From positions 1 to 13,973 of the forward strand of contig JAXGVG010000037.1 in the NCBI GenBank assembly GCA_040773965.1: DNA of 13,973 nucleotides. The letters run 5' to 3'. Shown one piece after another: positions 1 to 6,572 of the stretch. The stretch's first letter is position 1. Each line of letters begins with the position of its first letter. Source of the DNA: JAXGVG01 sp040773965. Its GTDB lineage: Bacteria > Pseudomonadota > Alphaproteobacteria > UBA9219. The notes below the pieces were generated by a model. It saw only the letters and a program-made list of their open reading frames with translations, was not told where the DNA came from and searched no databases. Both the position numbers and the translations under genes were made by a program.

Positions 1-923
1 AGCATGGCGGAGGAAAGTCCAAGCGCGCTTGGGTAGCCGCTGAGCTGGCTGAAGAGCGCCTTATCGGTCGAGCCGCCGCCCCCGACGCCCGTTTTTGACA
101 CCAGAAGGCCGGAAGCCACGGAAACCAGAAGCGCAGGGATTTGCGTGACGAGACCGTCGCCGACGGTCAGGCGGACGTACGAGTCGGCGGCTTCAAGGAC
201 CGGCATGTCGTGCCGGAACGCGCCGATGGTGATGCCGCCGATGATGTTGATGAACGTGATGACGATGCCCGCGATCGCGTCGCCGCGCACGAACTTGGCC
301 GCGCCGTCCATCGAGCCGAAAAAGTTGCTTTCGTCCTCCAGCTCCTTGCGGCGGCGGCGGGCCTCGTTTTCGTCGATGAGTCCGGAGGACATGTCGGCGT
401 CGATGGCCATTTGCTTGCCGGGCATGGCGTCCAACGTGAAGCGCGCCGCCACTTCGGCGATGCGTCCCGAACCTTTCGTGATGACCACGAAATTGACGAT
501 GGTCAAAATGGCGAAGACGATGACGCCGATGATGAAGTCGCCACCCATGACCATGCTGGCGAATGCGCGGACGACTTGACCCGCCGCTTCTTCGCCCTCG
601 TTGCCGTGAGTCAAAATAAGGCGCGTCGTGCTGAGGTTCATCGACAGGCGCAAAAGGGTTGAAATAAGGAGGACGGTCGGGAAGGAACTGAAATCAAGCG
701 GCTTGCCGATGAACAAGACCGTCATCAGGATCACGACGGAGAAGGTTATGGATACGGCCAGACCCAGGTCCACCATGAACGGCGGGATCGGTATGACGAG
801 CACCGTCAGGATAATCATCAGGCCTACGGCCAGCCAAATCTCGCCCCGGCGGAAGAGGTTGCTGAGAACCTCAAAACCGCTGTTGGTTTCTTCCTCCGGG
901 ACCGATTGGGCCTGATTGGTCAT
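1..923 (-). CDS. flhA: FlhA, flagellar type III export gate protein (3' end off the window)
   Basis: FlhA is the large inner-membrane gate of the flagellar export apparatus. It passes substrates and is powered by proton motive force. The first 307 codons of a protein usually near 700 residues are present, covering the membrane half. Visible are a short cytosolic N-terminus, hydrophobic segments from about residue 29 on (around 29-48, 51-72, 118-148, 218-236), the FHIPEP-type signature RLSMNLSTTRLIL (92-104), and the conserved cytoplasmic loop with GKQMAIDAD (169-177) and SMDGAAKFVRGDAIAGI (204-220), which closely follows enterobacterial FlhA. The start is ATG at 923, with a GGAG about 11 nt upstream and 18 bp after the flbD stop, so it is probably co-transcribed with flbD. 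The C-terminal substrate-docking domain lies outside the window. The family call is very secure. Confidence 0.97.
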   Translation of the reverse strand, partial: MTNQAQSVPEEETNSGFEVLSNLFRRGEIWLAVGLMIILTVLVIPIPPFMVDLGLAVSITFSVVILMTVLFIGKPLDFSSFPTVLLISTLLRLSMNLSTTRLILTHGNEGEEAAGQVVRAFASMVMGGDFIIGVIVFAILTIVNFVVITKGSGRIAEVAARFTLDAMPGKQMAIDADMSSGLIDENEARRRRKELEDESNFFGSMDGAAKFVRGDAIAGIVITFINIIGGITIGAFRHDMPVLEAADSYVRLTVGDGLVTQIPALLVSVASGLLVSKTGVGGGGSTDKALFSQLSGYPSALGLSSAM

Positions 924-941
924 GGATTCAACCGCTCCGTT

Positions 942-2324
942 TTACGATACGGCGCGTTCCGTATCGCCGGCTGCTGGCGGGACGGGAACGCCGGCTTCGC
1001 TGTAAAGCTTCAGCTTGTTGCGCAAGGTACGTATTGAAATGCCAAGGATATTTGCCGCGTGGGTGCGGTTGCCAAGGCAGTGCTGCAAGGTATCGATGAT
1101 TAGATCGCGTTCGACGTCGGCGACGGTTCGGCCCACAAGCGAACCGGCAAGTCCTCCTCCGCCGGAAAAGGTTTCCCGCGCCGCCGCGTAGTCGTCGTGA
1201 GATGAAGCGGCTTCGGGCTCAAGGCTCTGGCCGGAAAGAACGATAGATTCCTCGTCGATTTGCGGGCCTTGGGCCAGAAGAACGGCCCTGTGCATCGTGT
1301 TTTCCAGCTCGCGGACGTTGCCGCGCCAGTAGTGCGACAACAGGAGGCCCAGCGCCAAAGACGTCAGAGGCCGGTCTGGCAGGCCGTTGGCTTCGGCGTA
1401 CTTTTTCGCAAAGTGCTCGGCCAGAGGCTGAATGTCGGCCTGGCGTTCGCGCAAGGGCGGCATGTGAAGGCAGACCACGTTCAGGCGGTAATAGAGGTCT
1501 TCCCGGAATCGCCTGGCGCGAACTTCCGCTTCCAGATCCCGATTGGATGTCGCCAACAGGCGAATGTCGACCTTGATGGGAGTCGTGCCGCCGACGCGGT
1601 CTATCTCGCGCTCCTGTATGGCGCGAAGGAGCTTGGCTTGCAGGCGCAGATCCATCTCGCTGATTTCGTCGAGCAAAAGCGTGCCGCCGTTGGCTTCCTC
1701 GAACTTGCCGATGCGCCGCGCCACCGCGCCGGTGAAGGAGCCTTTTTCGTGGCCGAAGAGTTCGGATTCGAGAAGATTGTCCGGGATCGCGGCGCAATTG
1801 AGCGAGACGAAACTGGCCTGATTCCGGCGGCTTTTGCCGTGGATGTAGCGAGCCATGACTTCCTTGCCGGTGCCGGATTCGCCGGTGATAAGCACGGAAG
1901 CGTCGCTGGCCGCGAAGCGTTCCGCCATTTGCACGACAGGCTTCATGGCGGGATCGCGGGCGACGAAGGTCATGTCCTCTTCGGCGACCGCTTGCAGGAC
2001 GGCGGCGATGAGCTCCGCGTCCGGCGGCAGAGGCACGTATTCTTTTGCCCCCGCGCGTATAGCCCGGACGGCCGCGTTGGAATCCGTTCCGATGCCGCAT
2101 GCGACGACGGGCACGATGATCCGTTCGGACTTAAGGCTGTCGATCAAACGCGCGACGTCCATGATGACGTCGCACATGATCAAATCGGCTCCCTGGCCGT
2201 TGCGCAGGGCGTTCAACGCCCCGTCGATGCTGTCAATATGAGCGACTTTCGCGCCGCGCTGGCTCGCTATACGACCCGCGGTTGCGATATGACCTTCAAG
2301 CTGGCCGATAATAAGAAGTCTCAT
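942..2324 (-). CDS. flbD: FlbD-type sigma-54-dependent flagellar transcription regulator
   Basis: This is a 460-residue activator of RNA polymerase sigma-54, of the kind that controls late flagellar genes in Caulobacter and relatives. Domains in order: a receiver-like domain (1-115), an AAA+ domain (about 122-350) and a Fis-type helix-turn-helix (about 418-440, HAANILGISIRTLRNKL). The AAA+ part has Walker A GESGTGKE (148-155), the sigma-54 contact loop as GSFTGA (195-200, usually GAFTGA), Walker B GGTLLLDEIS (213-222), arginine-rich FREDLYYRLN (273-282) and sensor II GNVREL (335-340). The receiver keeps an aspartate (D52) but lacks the usual acidic pair near residue 10 and the conserved lysine after strand 5. 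This matches the known degenerate FlbD receivers, so control is probably by protein partners (FliX-like) rather than ordinary phosphorelay; that part is inference. Start ATG 2324 has GAGGAAA just upstream. It lies between fliN and flhA. Confidence 0.95.
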   Translation of the reverse strand: MRLLIIGQLEGHIATAGRIASQRGAKVAHIDSIDGALNALRNGQGADLIMCDVIMDVARLIDSLKSERIIVPVVACGIGTDSNAAVRAIRAGAKEYVPLPPDAELIAAVLQAVAEEDMTFVARDPAMKPVVQMAERFAASDASVLITGESGTGKEVMARYIHGKSRRNQASFVSLNCAAIPDNLLESELFGHEKGSFTGAVARRIGKFEEANGGTLLLDEISEMDLRLQAKLLRAIQEREIDRVGGTTPIKVDIRLLATSNRDLEAEVRARRFREDLYYRLNVVCLHMPPLRERQADIQPLAEHFAKKYAEANGLPDRPLTSLALGLLLSHYWRGNVRELENTMHRAVLLAQGPQIDEESIVLSGQSLEPEAASSHDDYAAARETFSGGGGLAGSLVGRTVADVERDLIIDTLQHCLGNRTHAANILGISIRTLRNKLKLYSEAGVPVPPAAGDTERAVS

Positions 2325-2442
2325 TGTGTTTCCTCGTTATAAAGCATTCAGCATTAAGCATTCAGGGGATCAGCCAATGAAATACGGTCCTTTGAATGTT
2401 TGTCTTTTTCCTCCCTGAATGCCGGATATAGAATGACAATCC
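2325..2442. repeat. fliN-flbD spacer with a small repeat cluster
   Basis: This 118-bp spacer is the widest gap inside the flagellar operon. At 2343-2363 there are three tandem 7-bp units (AGCATTC, AGCATTA, AGCATTC). The last unit also starts a 10-bp arm GCATTCAGGG (2358-2367) whose exact reverse complement CCCTGAATGC sits at 2413-2422, 45 nt away. On the minus strand these could form a long-loop stem in the mRNA between fliN and flbD. There is no T-run, so it does not look like an intrinsic terminator. It may instead be a processing or attenuation structure or the scar of a dispersed repeat. The repeats are plain in the sequence; any function is a guess. Confidence 0.6.
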
Positions 2443-2766
2443 CTAGTTCCTTTCCGTCTTGATGATTTCCGTCATCGTGATGCCCAGTCGGTCTTCGACC
2501 ACCACGACTTCGCCGCGGGCGACAAGCCGGTTGTTGACGTATATATCGATGGCTTCGCCGACTTTCCGGTCAAGCTCGATCACGGCGCCCCGGCCCAGTT
2601 TGAGCAGGCTGCTCACCTGCATTGTGGCCTTGCCAAGGACCGCCGAAACCTCAACCGGTATGCCGTATACGGCCTCCAGATCCGTTATCGTCGCCGTCGC
2701 GCCGTCCTTCGGGGCTTCACCGCCGTTGCTCTCCAGTTCGGATAAAGTAAGCGTTTCGTCGTTCAT
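2443..2766 (-). CDS. fliN: FliN, flagellar motor switch protein (C ring)
   Basis: FliN forms the lower part of the flagellar C ring and docks the FliH-FliI export complex. This 107-residue protein has an acidic, probably flexible N-terminus (1-28) and then one SpoA/FliN domain (about 29-103). Recognisable stretches are YGIPVEVSAVLGKATM (34-49), LLKLGRGAVIELDRKVGE (54-71) and VNNRLVARGEVVVVEDRLGI (77-96), all typical of the family. The length is that of the short alphaproteobacterial form, with no CheC-like extension. Start ATG 2766 has AGGAGAA upstream, overlapping the end of fliH; only 2 bp separate the fliH stop from the ATG, so translation is probably coupled. The neighbours fliG and fliH encode its structural partners. 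Confidence 0.95.
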   Translation of the reverse strand: MNDETLTLSELESNGGEAPKDGATATITDLEAVYGIPVEVSAVLGKATMQVSSLLKLGRGAVIELDRKVGEAIDIYVNNRLVARGEVVVVEDRLGITMTEIIKTERN

Positions 2767-2768
2767 GA

Positions 2769-3485
2769 CTATTCTCCTGAAGCGTCAGACGGTTGGGAAG
2801 GGGGAGGCGGCGGCGTTGATGGCGGTGAAGATTCCGATGGAGGTTGTGACGAAGGCGGCGGCGCGAGCGACTGTGCGTGCTCCATGATGCGGTCGATTTC
2901 CTGCCAAAGCGTTTTAATGTCGCGGTCGATGCCGCCGTCGGCCCATTCGACCCGGCAATCGGCCGGGCCCAGTTCGGGTTCCGAAAGGACGATGACCTTT
3001 CCGGCGTAGGCGCGTTGTGCTGAAATTTCATTTATTTTCGCGCTGACTGCGTCGAATTGGCTTTCGGCGACGCGGACCACAAGACGCGGTTCGCGACCCA
3101 TTTCGGCCACGACTTGCGAGATGATCGTTTCGATTTCCTCAAGCCCGTGGCGTTCGGCGTAGGCGGGCATGATTTTCCGGGCGATGGTCAACCCGACTTC
3201 CTGCAAATGCGCCAACTGCTTTTCCCACTGTTTGCCGCCGGTCTCCAGAAGGTGGTCGAGCTTTTTGTCGACTTGCGACAGAAGAGCGTTCATGTGCTGC
3301 TGCTGGTCCTCTATCATGGCTTTTTTGCCGGCCTTCTGGCCGTTGTCGAAGGCTTCCTGTTTGGCCGCTTCGAGCTGTTCCAGCGAAAAGACGGGCGGCG
3401 CCTGTTCGCCCATGGCAAGCTCGTCGTCGAATGAACGTTCGAAAAGAAATTTCCGCGCGGGTGGAGCGTTTGTATCGCGAGTCAT
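2769..3485 (-). CDS. fliH: FliH, regulator of the flagellar export ATPase (FlbE-like)
   Basis: FliH holds the export ATPase FliI in check and tethers it to the C ring through FliN. The protein is 238 residues from the chosen ATG at 3485. It has a charged N-terminus, a helical region (about 35-110, glutamine- and alanine-rich, with one GxxxG at GQKAG 49-53), a C-terminal domain with GPADCRVEWADGGIDRD (173-189), the most telling FliH match, and a proline/serine-rich tail (about 209-238) that looks disordered. The open frame continues upstream to 3578, but that would overlap fliG by some 80 bp. ATG 3485 begins 11 nt after the fliG stop, with no strong ribosome site, so coupling to fliG translation is likely. 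FliH proteins are poorly conserved; the call rests on the C-terminal motif and the position between fliG and fliN. Confidence 0.88.
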   Translation of the reverse strand: MTRDTNAPPARKFLFERSFDDELAMGEQAPPVFSLEQLEAAKQEAFDNGQKAGKKAMIEDQQQHMNALLSQVDKKLDHLLETGGKQWEKQLAHLQEVGLTIARKIMPAYAERHGLEEIETIISQVVAEMGREPRLVVRVAESQFDAVSAKINEISAQRAYAGKVIVLSEPELGPADCRVEWADGGIDRDIKTLWQEIDRIMEHAQSLAPPPSSQPPSESSPPSTPPPPPSQPSDASGE

Positions 3486-3495
3486 GGCTGGCGCA

Positions 3496-4521
3496 TCAGT
3501 AGACAAGTTCGTCTTCCTCGTTTTCTTTCGCAATCGTGATTTCGCCGCGCGCAGCCAGATCCTTGGCCGTGTTGACAATTATGCCCTGCGCCTCGTCCAC
3601 GTCGCGCAGGCGGATCGGGCCCAACGCCGCAATATCTTCCTTGAGAAGTTTGCCCGCGCGTTCGGACATGTTCGAAAGGAAAAGCTCCCTGATCGATTCC
3701 GAGGCGCCCTTGAGGGCGATCGGCAGTTTGCTCCGGTCGACGCCCCGCAGAACCGCCTGGATGGCCTTGCCGTCGAGCTTGATAAGGTCTTCGAAGGTGA
3801 ACATCAGGCTTTTGATTTTTTCGGCGGAATCGCGGTTGCGCTCTTCCAAAGCCGCGATGAACTTGCCTTCGCTGGCGCGGTCCAGATTGTTGAAGATTTC
3901 GGCCATGGCCTCGTGCGGATCGCGGCGGTTCGTGCGGGCGAGGTTGCTCATGAACTCGTTGCGGAGCGTGCGTTCAATGTCGTCCAGAATCTCTTTCTGG
4001 ACGGATTCCATGCGCAGCATGCGCATCACCACTTCCATCGCAAAGCTTTCGGGAAGCTGCGAAAGGACGCGCGCGGCCTGATCCGGCTTGATTTTGGAAA
4101 CGACGACGGCGACCGTCTGGGGATATTCGTTTTTCAGGAAGTTGGCGAGCACGGCTTCGTTGACGTTGGCCAGCTTGTCCCACATCGTGCGGCCGGCCGG
4201 GCCGCGAATGTCTTCCATGATGTTGTCGACGCGGGTTTTGTCGAGCACTTTCATCAAAAGGCGCTCGGTGGATTCCAGCGTGCCGACAAGGGCGCCTGTC
4301 GACGACATTTGTTCCACAAATTCCACGAAAAGACGCTCGACAAGCGTGGAACTGACGTTGCCGAGATTCGCCATAACCTGCGAGAGCTCCTTGATTTCGT
4401 CGTCGCTCATGTGAGAAAACACGCGCGCGGCGTTCTCCTCTCCCAGCGAGAGAATGAGAACCGCCGCCTTTTCAGCCCCCGAGAGGCTGCGAACATCTTC
4501 ACGTACGCGAACGCCAGCCAT
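3496..4521 (-). CDS. fliG: FliG, flagellar motor switch / rotor protein
   Basis: FliG sits on the MS ring and takes torque from the stator. The 341-residue length and all three domains fit. The N-terminal FliF-binding domain (about 10-100) starts with SLSGAEKAAVLILSLGEE. The middle domain carries EYPQT in place of the enterobacterial EHPQ motif, a common variant in this class. The C-terminal torque domain includes MFTFEDLI and the charged helix SERAGKLLKED followed by GPIRLRDVDEAQ, keeping the charge pattern of the residues known to face the stator (the first of the two adjacent acidic positions is Glu here). Start ATG 4521 lies 11 nt after the fliF stop at 4533-4535. No key residue looks lost. 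Confidence 0.97.
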   Translation of the reverse strand: MAGVRVREDVRSLSGAEKAAVLILSLGEENAARVFSHMSDDEIKELSQVMANLGNVSSTLVERLFVEFVEQMSSTGALVGTLESTERLLMKVLDKTRVDNIMEDIRGPAGRTMWDKLANVNEAVLANFLKNEYPQTVAVVVSKIKPDQAARVLSQLPESFAMEVVMRMLRMESVQKEILDDIERTLRNEFMSNLARTNRRDPHEAMAEIFNNLDRASEGKFIAALEERNRDSAEKIKSLMFTFEDLIKLDGKAIQAVLRGVDRSKLPIALKGASESIRELFLSNMSERAGKLLKEDIAALGPIRLRDVDEAQGIIVNTAKDLAARGEITIAKENEEDELVY

Positions 4522-4532
4522 TGTTCAATGCC

Positions 4533-6200
4533 CTACCTGTTCTCCTGATAGATCCAGTTGCGAAGGATCGACACCGCCTCTTCGGGGTGCTTGTCGACAA
4601 TTTCGCCGACTTTGCGCAGCGACGAAGCCTTGACACGTCCCTCGACGCGCGAAATGTCGATCATTTTCTCGATTTCGGATTCGCCTTCGGCCTCGGCCTG
4701 AAGATCGCGGTTGAACGCGCCGCCGGGCGGTGGAAGCTGGGCCGAAGATGATGTGCCGACGCTTGAGGTCAAAAGGCCCTGGCCCTGTTCCGGAAGGATC
4801 GAACCGGCGGATTCGAAGATGCGGCGCAGGATGGGACGCACGACAAGCAGCACCACCAGCAGGCCTATGACGGCGAGAATCAGAGTTTCCATCATGCGCA
4901 AAAGATCGGCCTTCGGAACGCCCATCAGCATTTCGGACATGGCATCGCCGGTTTTACCCTCGTCGGCCTGTACGAAGCGCATGTTGACGACCTCGACGGT
5001 ATCCCCTCGCATGGCGTCGAAATTCACCGCCGAACGTACGAGCGCCTTGATCTGTTCCAGTTCCTCGGCTGAACGGGGCTGGTAGGTCTGCGTGCCGTCC
5101 GCGGCGGCCGTATAGGCTCCGTCTACGACAACGGCCACGGAAAGCCGCTTGACCTGCCCGGATTCGCGAACCTGATTGCGCACCGTCTTGTTGATTTCAT
5201 AGTTGACGGTTTCTTCGGACTTGGTGCTTTTGTTTCCGGCTCCGCCTGCGCTGCCCGGAACTTGCGGCAAGCCGCCGGGCATATTGTTCGCGATGCTTAC
5301 GGCTTCGCTGCTGCCTTCGGTCGAGGCGTTGTCCTCAGTCGTGCTTTGCGTGGAGCGGATAACCTGGCTTTCAGGGTCGTAGATTTCGGAACTCGTGGTG
5401 ATGCGGTCGAAATCGAGATCGGCCGAAACCTGCGCCCGGGCTTTGCCGTAGCCCAACGTTTGGGAGAGAAGGTCCTCGATTTTCCGTGCTTGCGCCTGTT
5501 CGAAGGTCGCGCGCATGTCGTCCTGATTGACCGAAGCGCCGCTTTCGGTGTTTGCCGGACGGGCGAGAAGGCTGCCTTTATCGTCCACGATGGAAATTTG
5601 CGTCGGCTGCAATTGCGGGACGGCGGCGGCGATCAAATGCTGGATGGCGGCAATTTGTTCGCGGGTCAGGGTTACCCCGCCGCGCGTCTTGAGAAAGACG
5701 CTGGCCGTCGCCGTTTGCGTGCCGTGGCTGAAAAGCTCACGTTGGGGCAGAACGAGATGAACGCGCGCCGACTGGATGGACGTCATCGTGCTGATGGTCC
5801 GGGCCAGTTCGCCTTCCAGGGCGCGCAGGTGATTGACGTTTTGAACGAAGCTTGTTGTGCCGAATCCTTCCTTTTGGTCGAAAATTTCATAGCCGATCGA
5901 GCCGCCTTTGGGGAGACCGTCGGCAGCCATCAGCATGCGGACTTTGCCCACCTGTTCCGCGTGGACGCGGACGATCCCACCGCTTGGCGTGACTTCGTAG
6001 GGGATTTTAAGGGCGTCCAGCTTTTGAACGATAGCGCCGGCGTCCTGCTGGTCGAGCTCGCTATAGAGGAGGGCCATCGGCGACGACGAAATCCGCGTCG
6101 TCAAAAAACCGAAGAAGGCAAGAAGGCTGAACGCGACGACGCCAATGGCCGCCAGACGAAGCGGGCCGAGGTTTCGTAAGGTTTGTAAAAAAGCGTTCAC
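4533..6200 (-). CDS. fliF: FliF, flagellar MS-ring protein
   Basis: FliF builds the MS ring in the inner membrane, the base on which rotor and export gate assemble. Numbering from TTG 6206 gives 557 residues: transmembrane helix 1 (about 18-37), ring-building YscJ/FliF domains (about 40-220) with LYSELDQQDAGAIVQKLD and FVQNVNHLRALEGELARTI, the beta-collar domain (about 240-415), transmembrane helix 2 (about 439-457), and the C-terminal FliG-binding tail with LRKVGEIVDKHPEEAVSILR. No ATG is available at the start: the frame offers TTG at 6206 or GTG at 6200. I chose GTG because it gives MNAFLQTLRNLGP, the usual family start, and lies 10 nt after AGGGAG, against 4 nt for the TTG. A non-ATG start may lower expression of the first gene of the operon. 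Confidence 0.96.
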   Translation of the reverse strand: MNAFLQTLRNLGPLRLAAIGVVAFSLLAFFGFLTTRISSSPMALLYSELDQQDAGAIVQKLDALKIPYEVTPSGGIVRVHAEQVGKVRMLMAADGLPKGGSIGYEIFDQKEGFGTTSFVQNVNHLRALEGELARTISTMTSIQSARVHLVLPQRELFSHGTQTATASVFLKTRGGVTLTREQIAAIQHLIAAAVPQLQPTQISIVDDKGSLLARPANTESGASVNQDDMRATFEQAQARKIEDLLSQTLGYGKARAQVSADLDFDRITTSSEIYDPESQVIRSTQSTTEDNASTEGSSEAVSIANNMPGGLPQVPGSAGGAGNKSTKSEETVNYEINKTVRNQVRESGQVKRLSVAVVVDGAYTAAADGTQTYQPRSAEELEQIKALVRSAVNFDAMRGDTVEVVNMRFVQADEGKTGDAMSEMLMGVPKADLLRMMETLILAVIGLLVVLLVVRPILRRIFESAGSILPEQGQGLLTSSVGTSSSAQLPPPGGAFNRDLQAEAEGESEIEKMIDISRVEGRVKASSLRKVGEIVDKHPEEAVSILRNWIYQENR

Positions 6201-6285
6201 GTTCAAACTGCTCCCTGGAGAAAGGTCCGAAGCGGAGAGAGAATCCCGGAGTCCTTAACGTTCTTTAGAACTAACGACCGATTCA

Positions 6286-6300
6286 TGAAGAATGTGTTAA
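6286..6300 (-). promoter_or_regulatory. Weak CtrA-like site upstream of fliF
   Basis: Read on the minus strand the sequence is TTAA-N7-TTCA, one mismatch from the CtrA box TTAA-N7-TTAA. It lies about 85-100 bp before the fliF start. In Caulobacter the fliF operon is CtrA-driven, so the position makes sense, but one mismatch in an AT-rich stretch can arise by chance. Confidence 0.2.
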
Positions 6301-6307
6301 CCAAGTG

Positions 6308-6320
6308 GGCATTTTTTGCC
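6308..6320. promoter_or_regulatory. GGCA-N5-TGCC palindrome upstream of fliF, candidate operator
   Basis: An exact 4-bp inverted repeat GGCA/TGCC is separated by five Ts, with G/C bases on both sides, about 110 bp before the fliF start. A short dyad of this kind would suit a dimeric helix-turn-helix protein. FlbD, encoded in the same operon, is known in Caulobacter to bind the fliF promoter. The assignment is by position only; I cannot confirm a FlbD consensus here. Confidence 0.22.
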
Positions 6321-6519
6321 GGGTAGAGACCGCTTTTGTGCTTGTTTAGCAACAGTTTGTTGAACAAAAGGGCCTCCCCTTAAGGGTTTTAACCGCGTTG
6401 TAAGAAATTGAAAAACCACATAAGCTTTATGGGCGCGGCGCATGGTTTGTCACGATTCGAGGTTGCCGAACAACAGTTTATTAACGACGATTGCGTTTTT
6501 TCCTTTCACGGATGGAGGG

Positions 6520-6525
6520 TATAAT
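6520..6525 (+). promoter_or_regulatory. Candidate sigma-70 -10 element for the unknown gene
   Basis: A perfect TATAAT lies 47 bp before the ATG at 6573. The -35 region at normal spacing (6497-6502, T-rich) is poor. TTGCGT at 6491-6496 fits TTGACA better but is 23 bp away, too far. A second TATAAT at 6541-6546 is also possible but has no -35 match. Confidence 0.35.
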
Positions 6526-6572
6526 AAGAATGGCAGCAAATATAATTGAGAACATGTGTAAGGGAGAGAGCC

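Larger units (their letters stand above)
6207..6572. promoter_or_regulatory. Divergent control region between fliF and the unknown gene at 6573
   Basis: This 366-bp region is AT-richer than the flanking flagellar genes. I see no convincing gene in it; the longest start-to-stop frames I noted are about 13 and 31 codons and lack ribosome sites. It holds several small palindromes: GTTCT-TT-AGAAC (6260-6271), GGCA-N5-TGCC (6308-6320), CAACA-GTT-TGTTG (6350-6362), CCCTTAAGGG (6377-6386) overlapping GGTT-TT-AACC (6385-6394). It also has two related copies of CAACAGTTTRTT (6350-6361 and 6471-6482). It must carry the promoter of the flagellar operon leftward and of the unknown gene rightward. No good sigma-54 (GG-N10-GC) match was found on the fliF side. 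Confidence 0.6.

Noticed and set aside
2334..2339. TATAAC upstream of flbD as a promoter -10
   Set aside because: Transcription would begin inside the ribosome binding site, and no -35 is present at the right distance.
1260..2342. Long plus-strand open frame antisense to flbD
   Set aside because: It mirrors the GC-biased codons of flbD, has no recognisable domain, and the minus-strand gene is unambiguous.
3169..4548. 459-codon plus-strand frame antisense to fliG/fliH
   Set aside because: It crosses two well-identified genes on the other strand and its composition (many Arg, His, Phe) is typical of a shadow frame.
5262..6179. 305-codon plus-strand frame antisense to fliF
   Set aside because: Shadow of fliF with no ribosome site or family match.
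6285..6326. 13-codon frame beginning MKNVLTKW in the fliF upstream region
   Set aside because: No ribosome site and too short to support as a gene.
6323..6341. GG-N10-GC spacing on the minus strand before fliF, as for sigma-54
   Set aside because: Only the GG and GC doublets fit; the rest of TGGCAC and TTGC is not matched.
6429..6524. 31-codon plus-strand frame in the fliF upstream region
   Set aside because: No ribosome site; its end overlaps the candidate -10 of the next gene.
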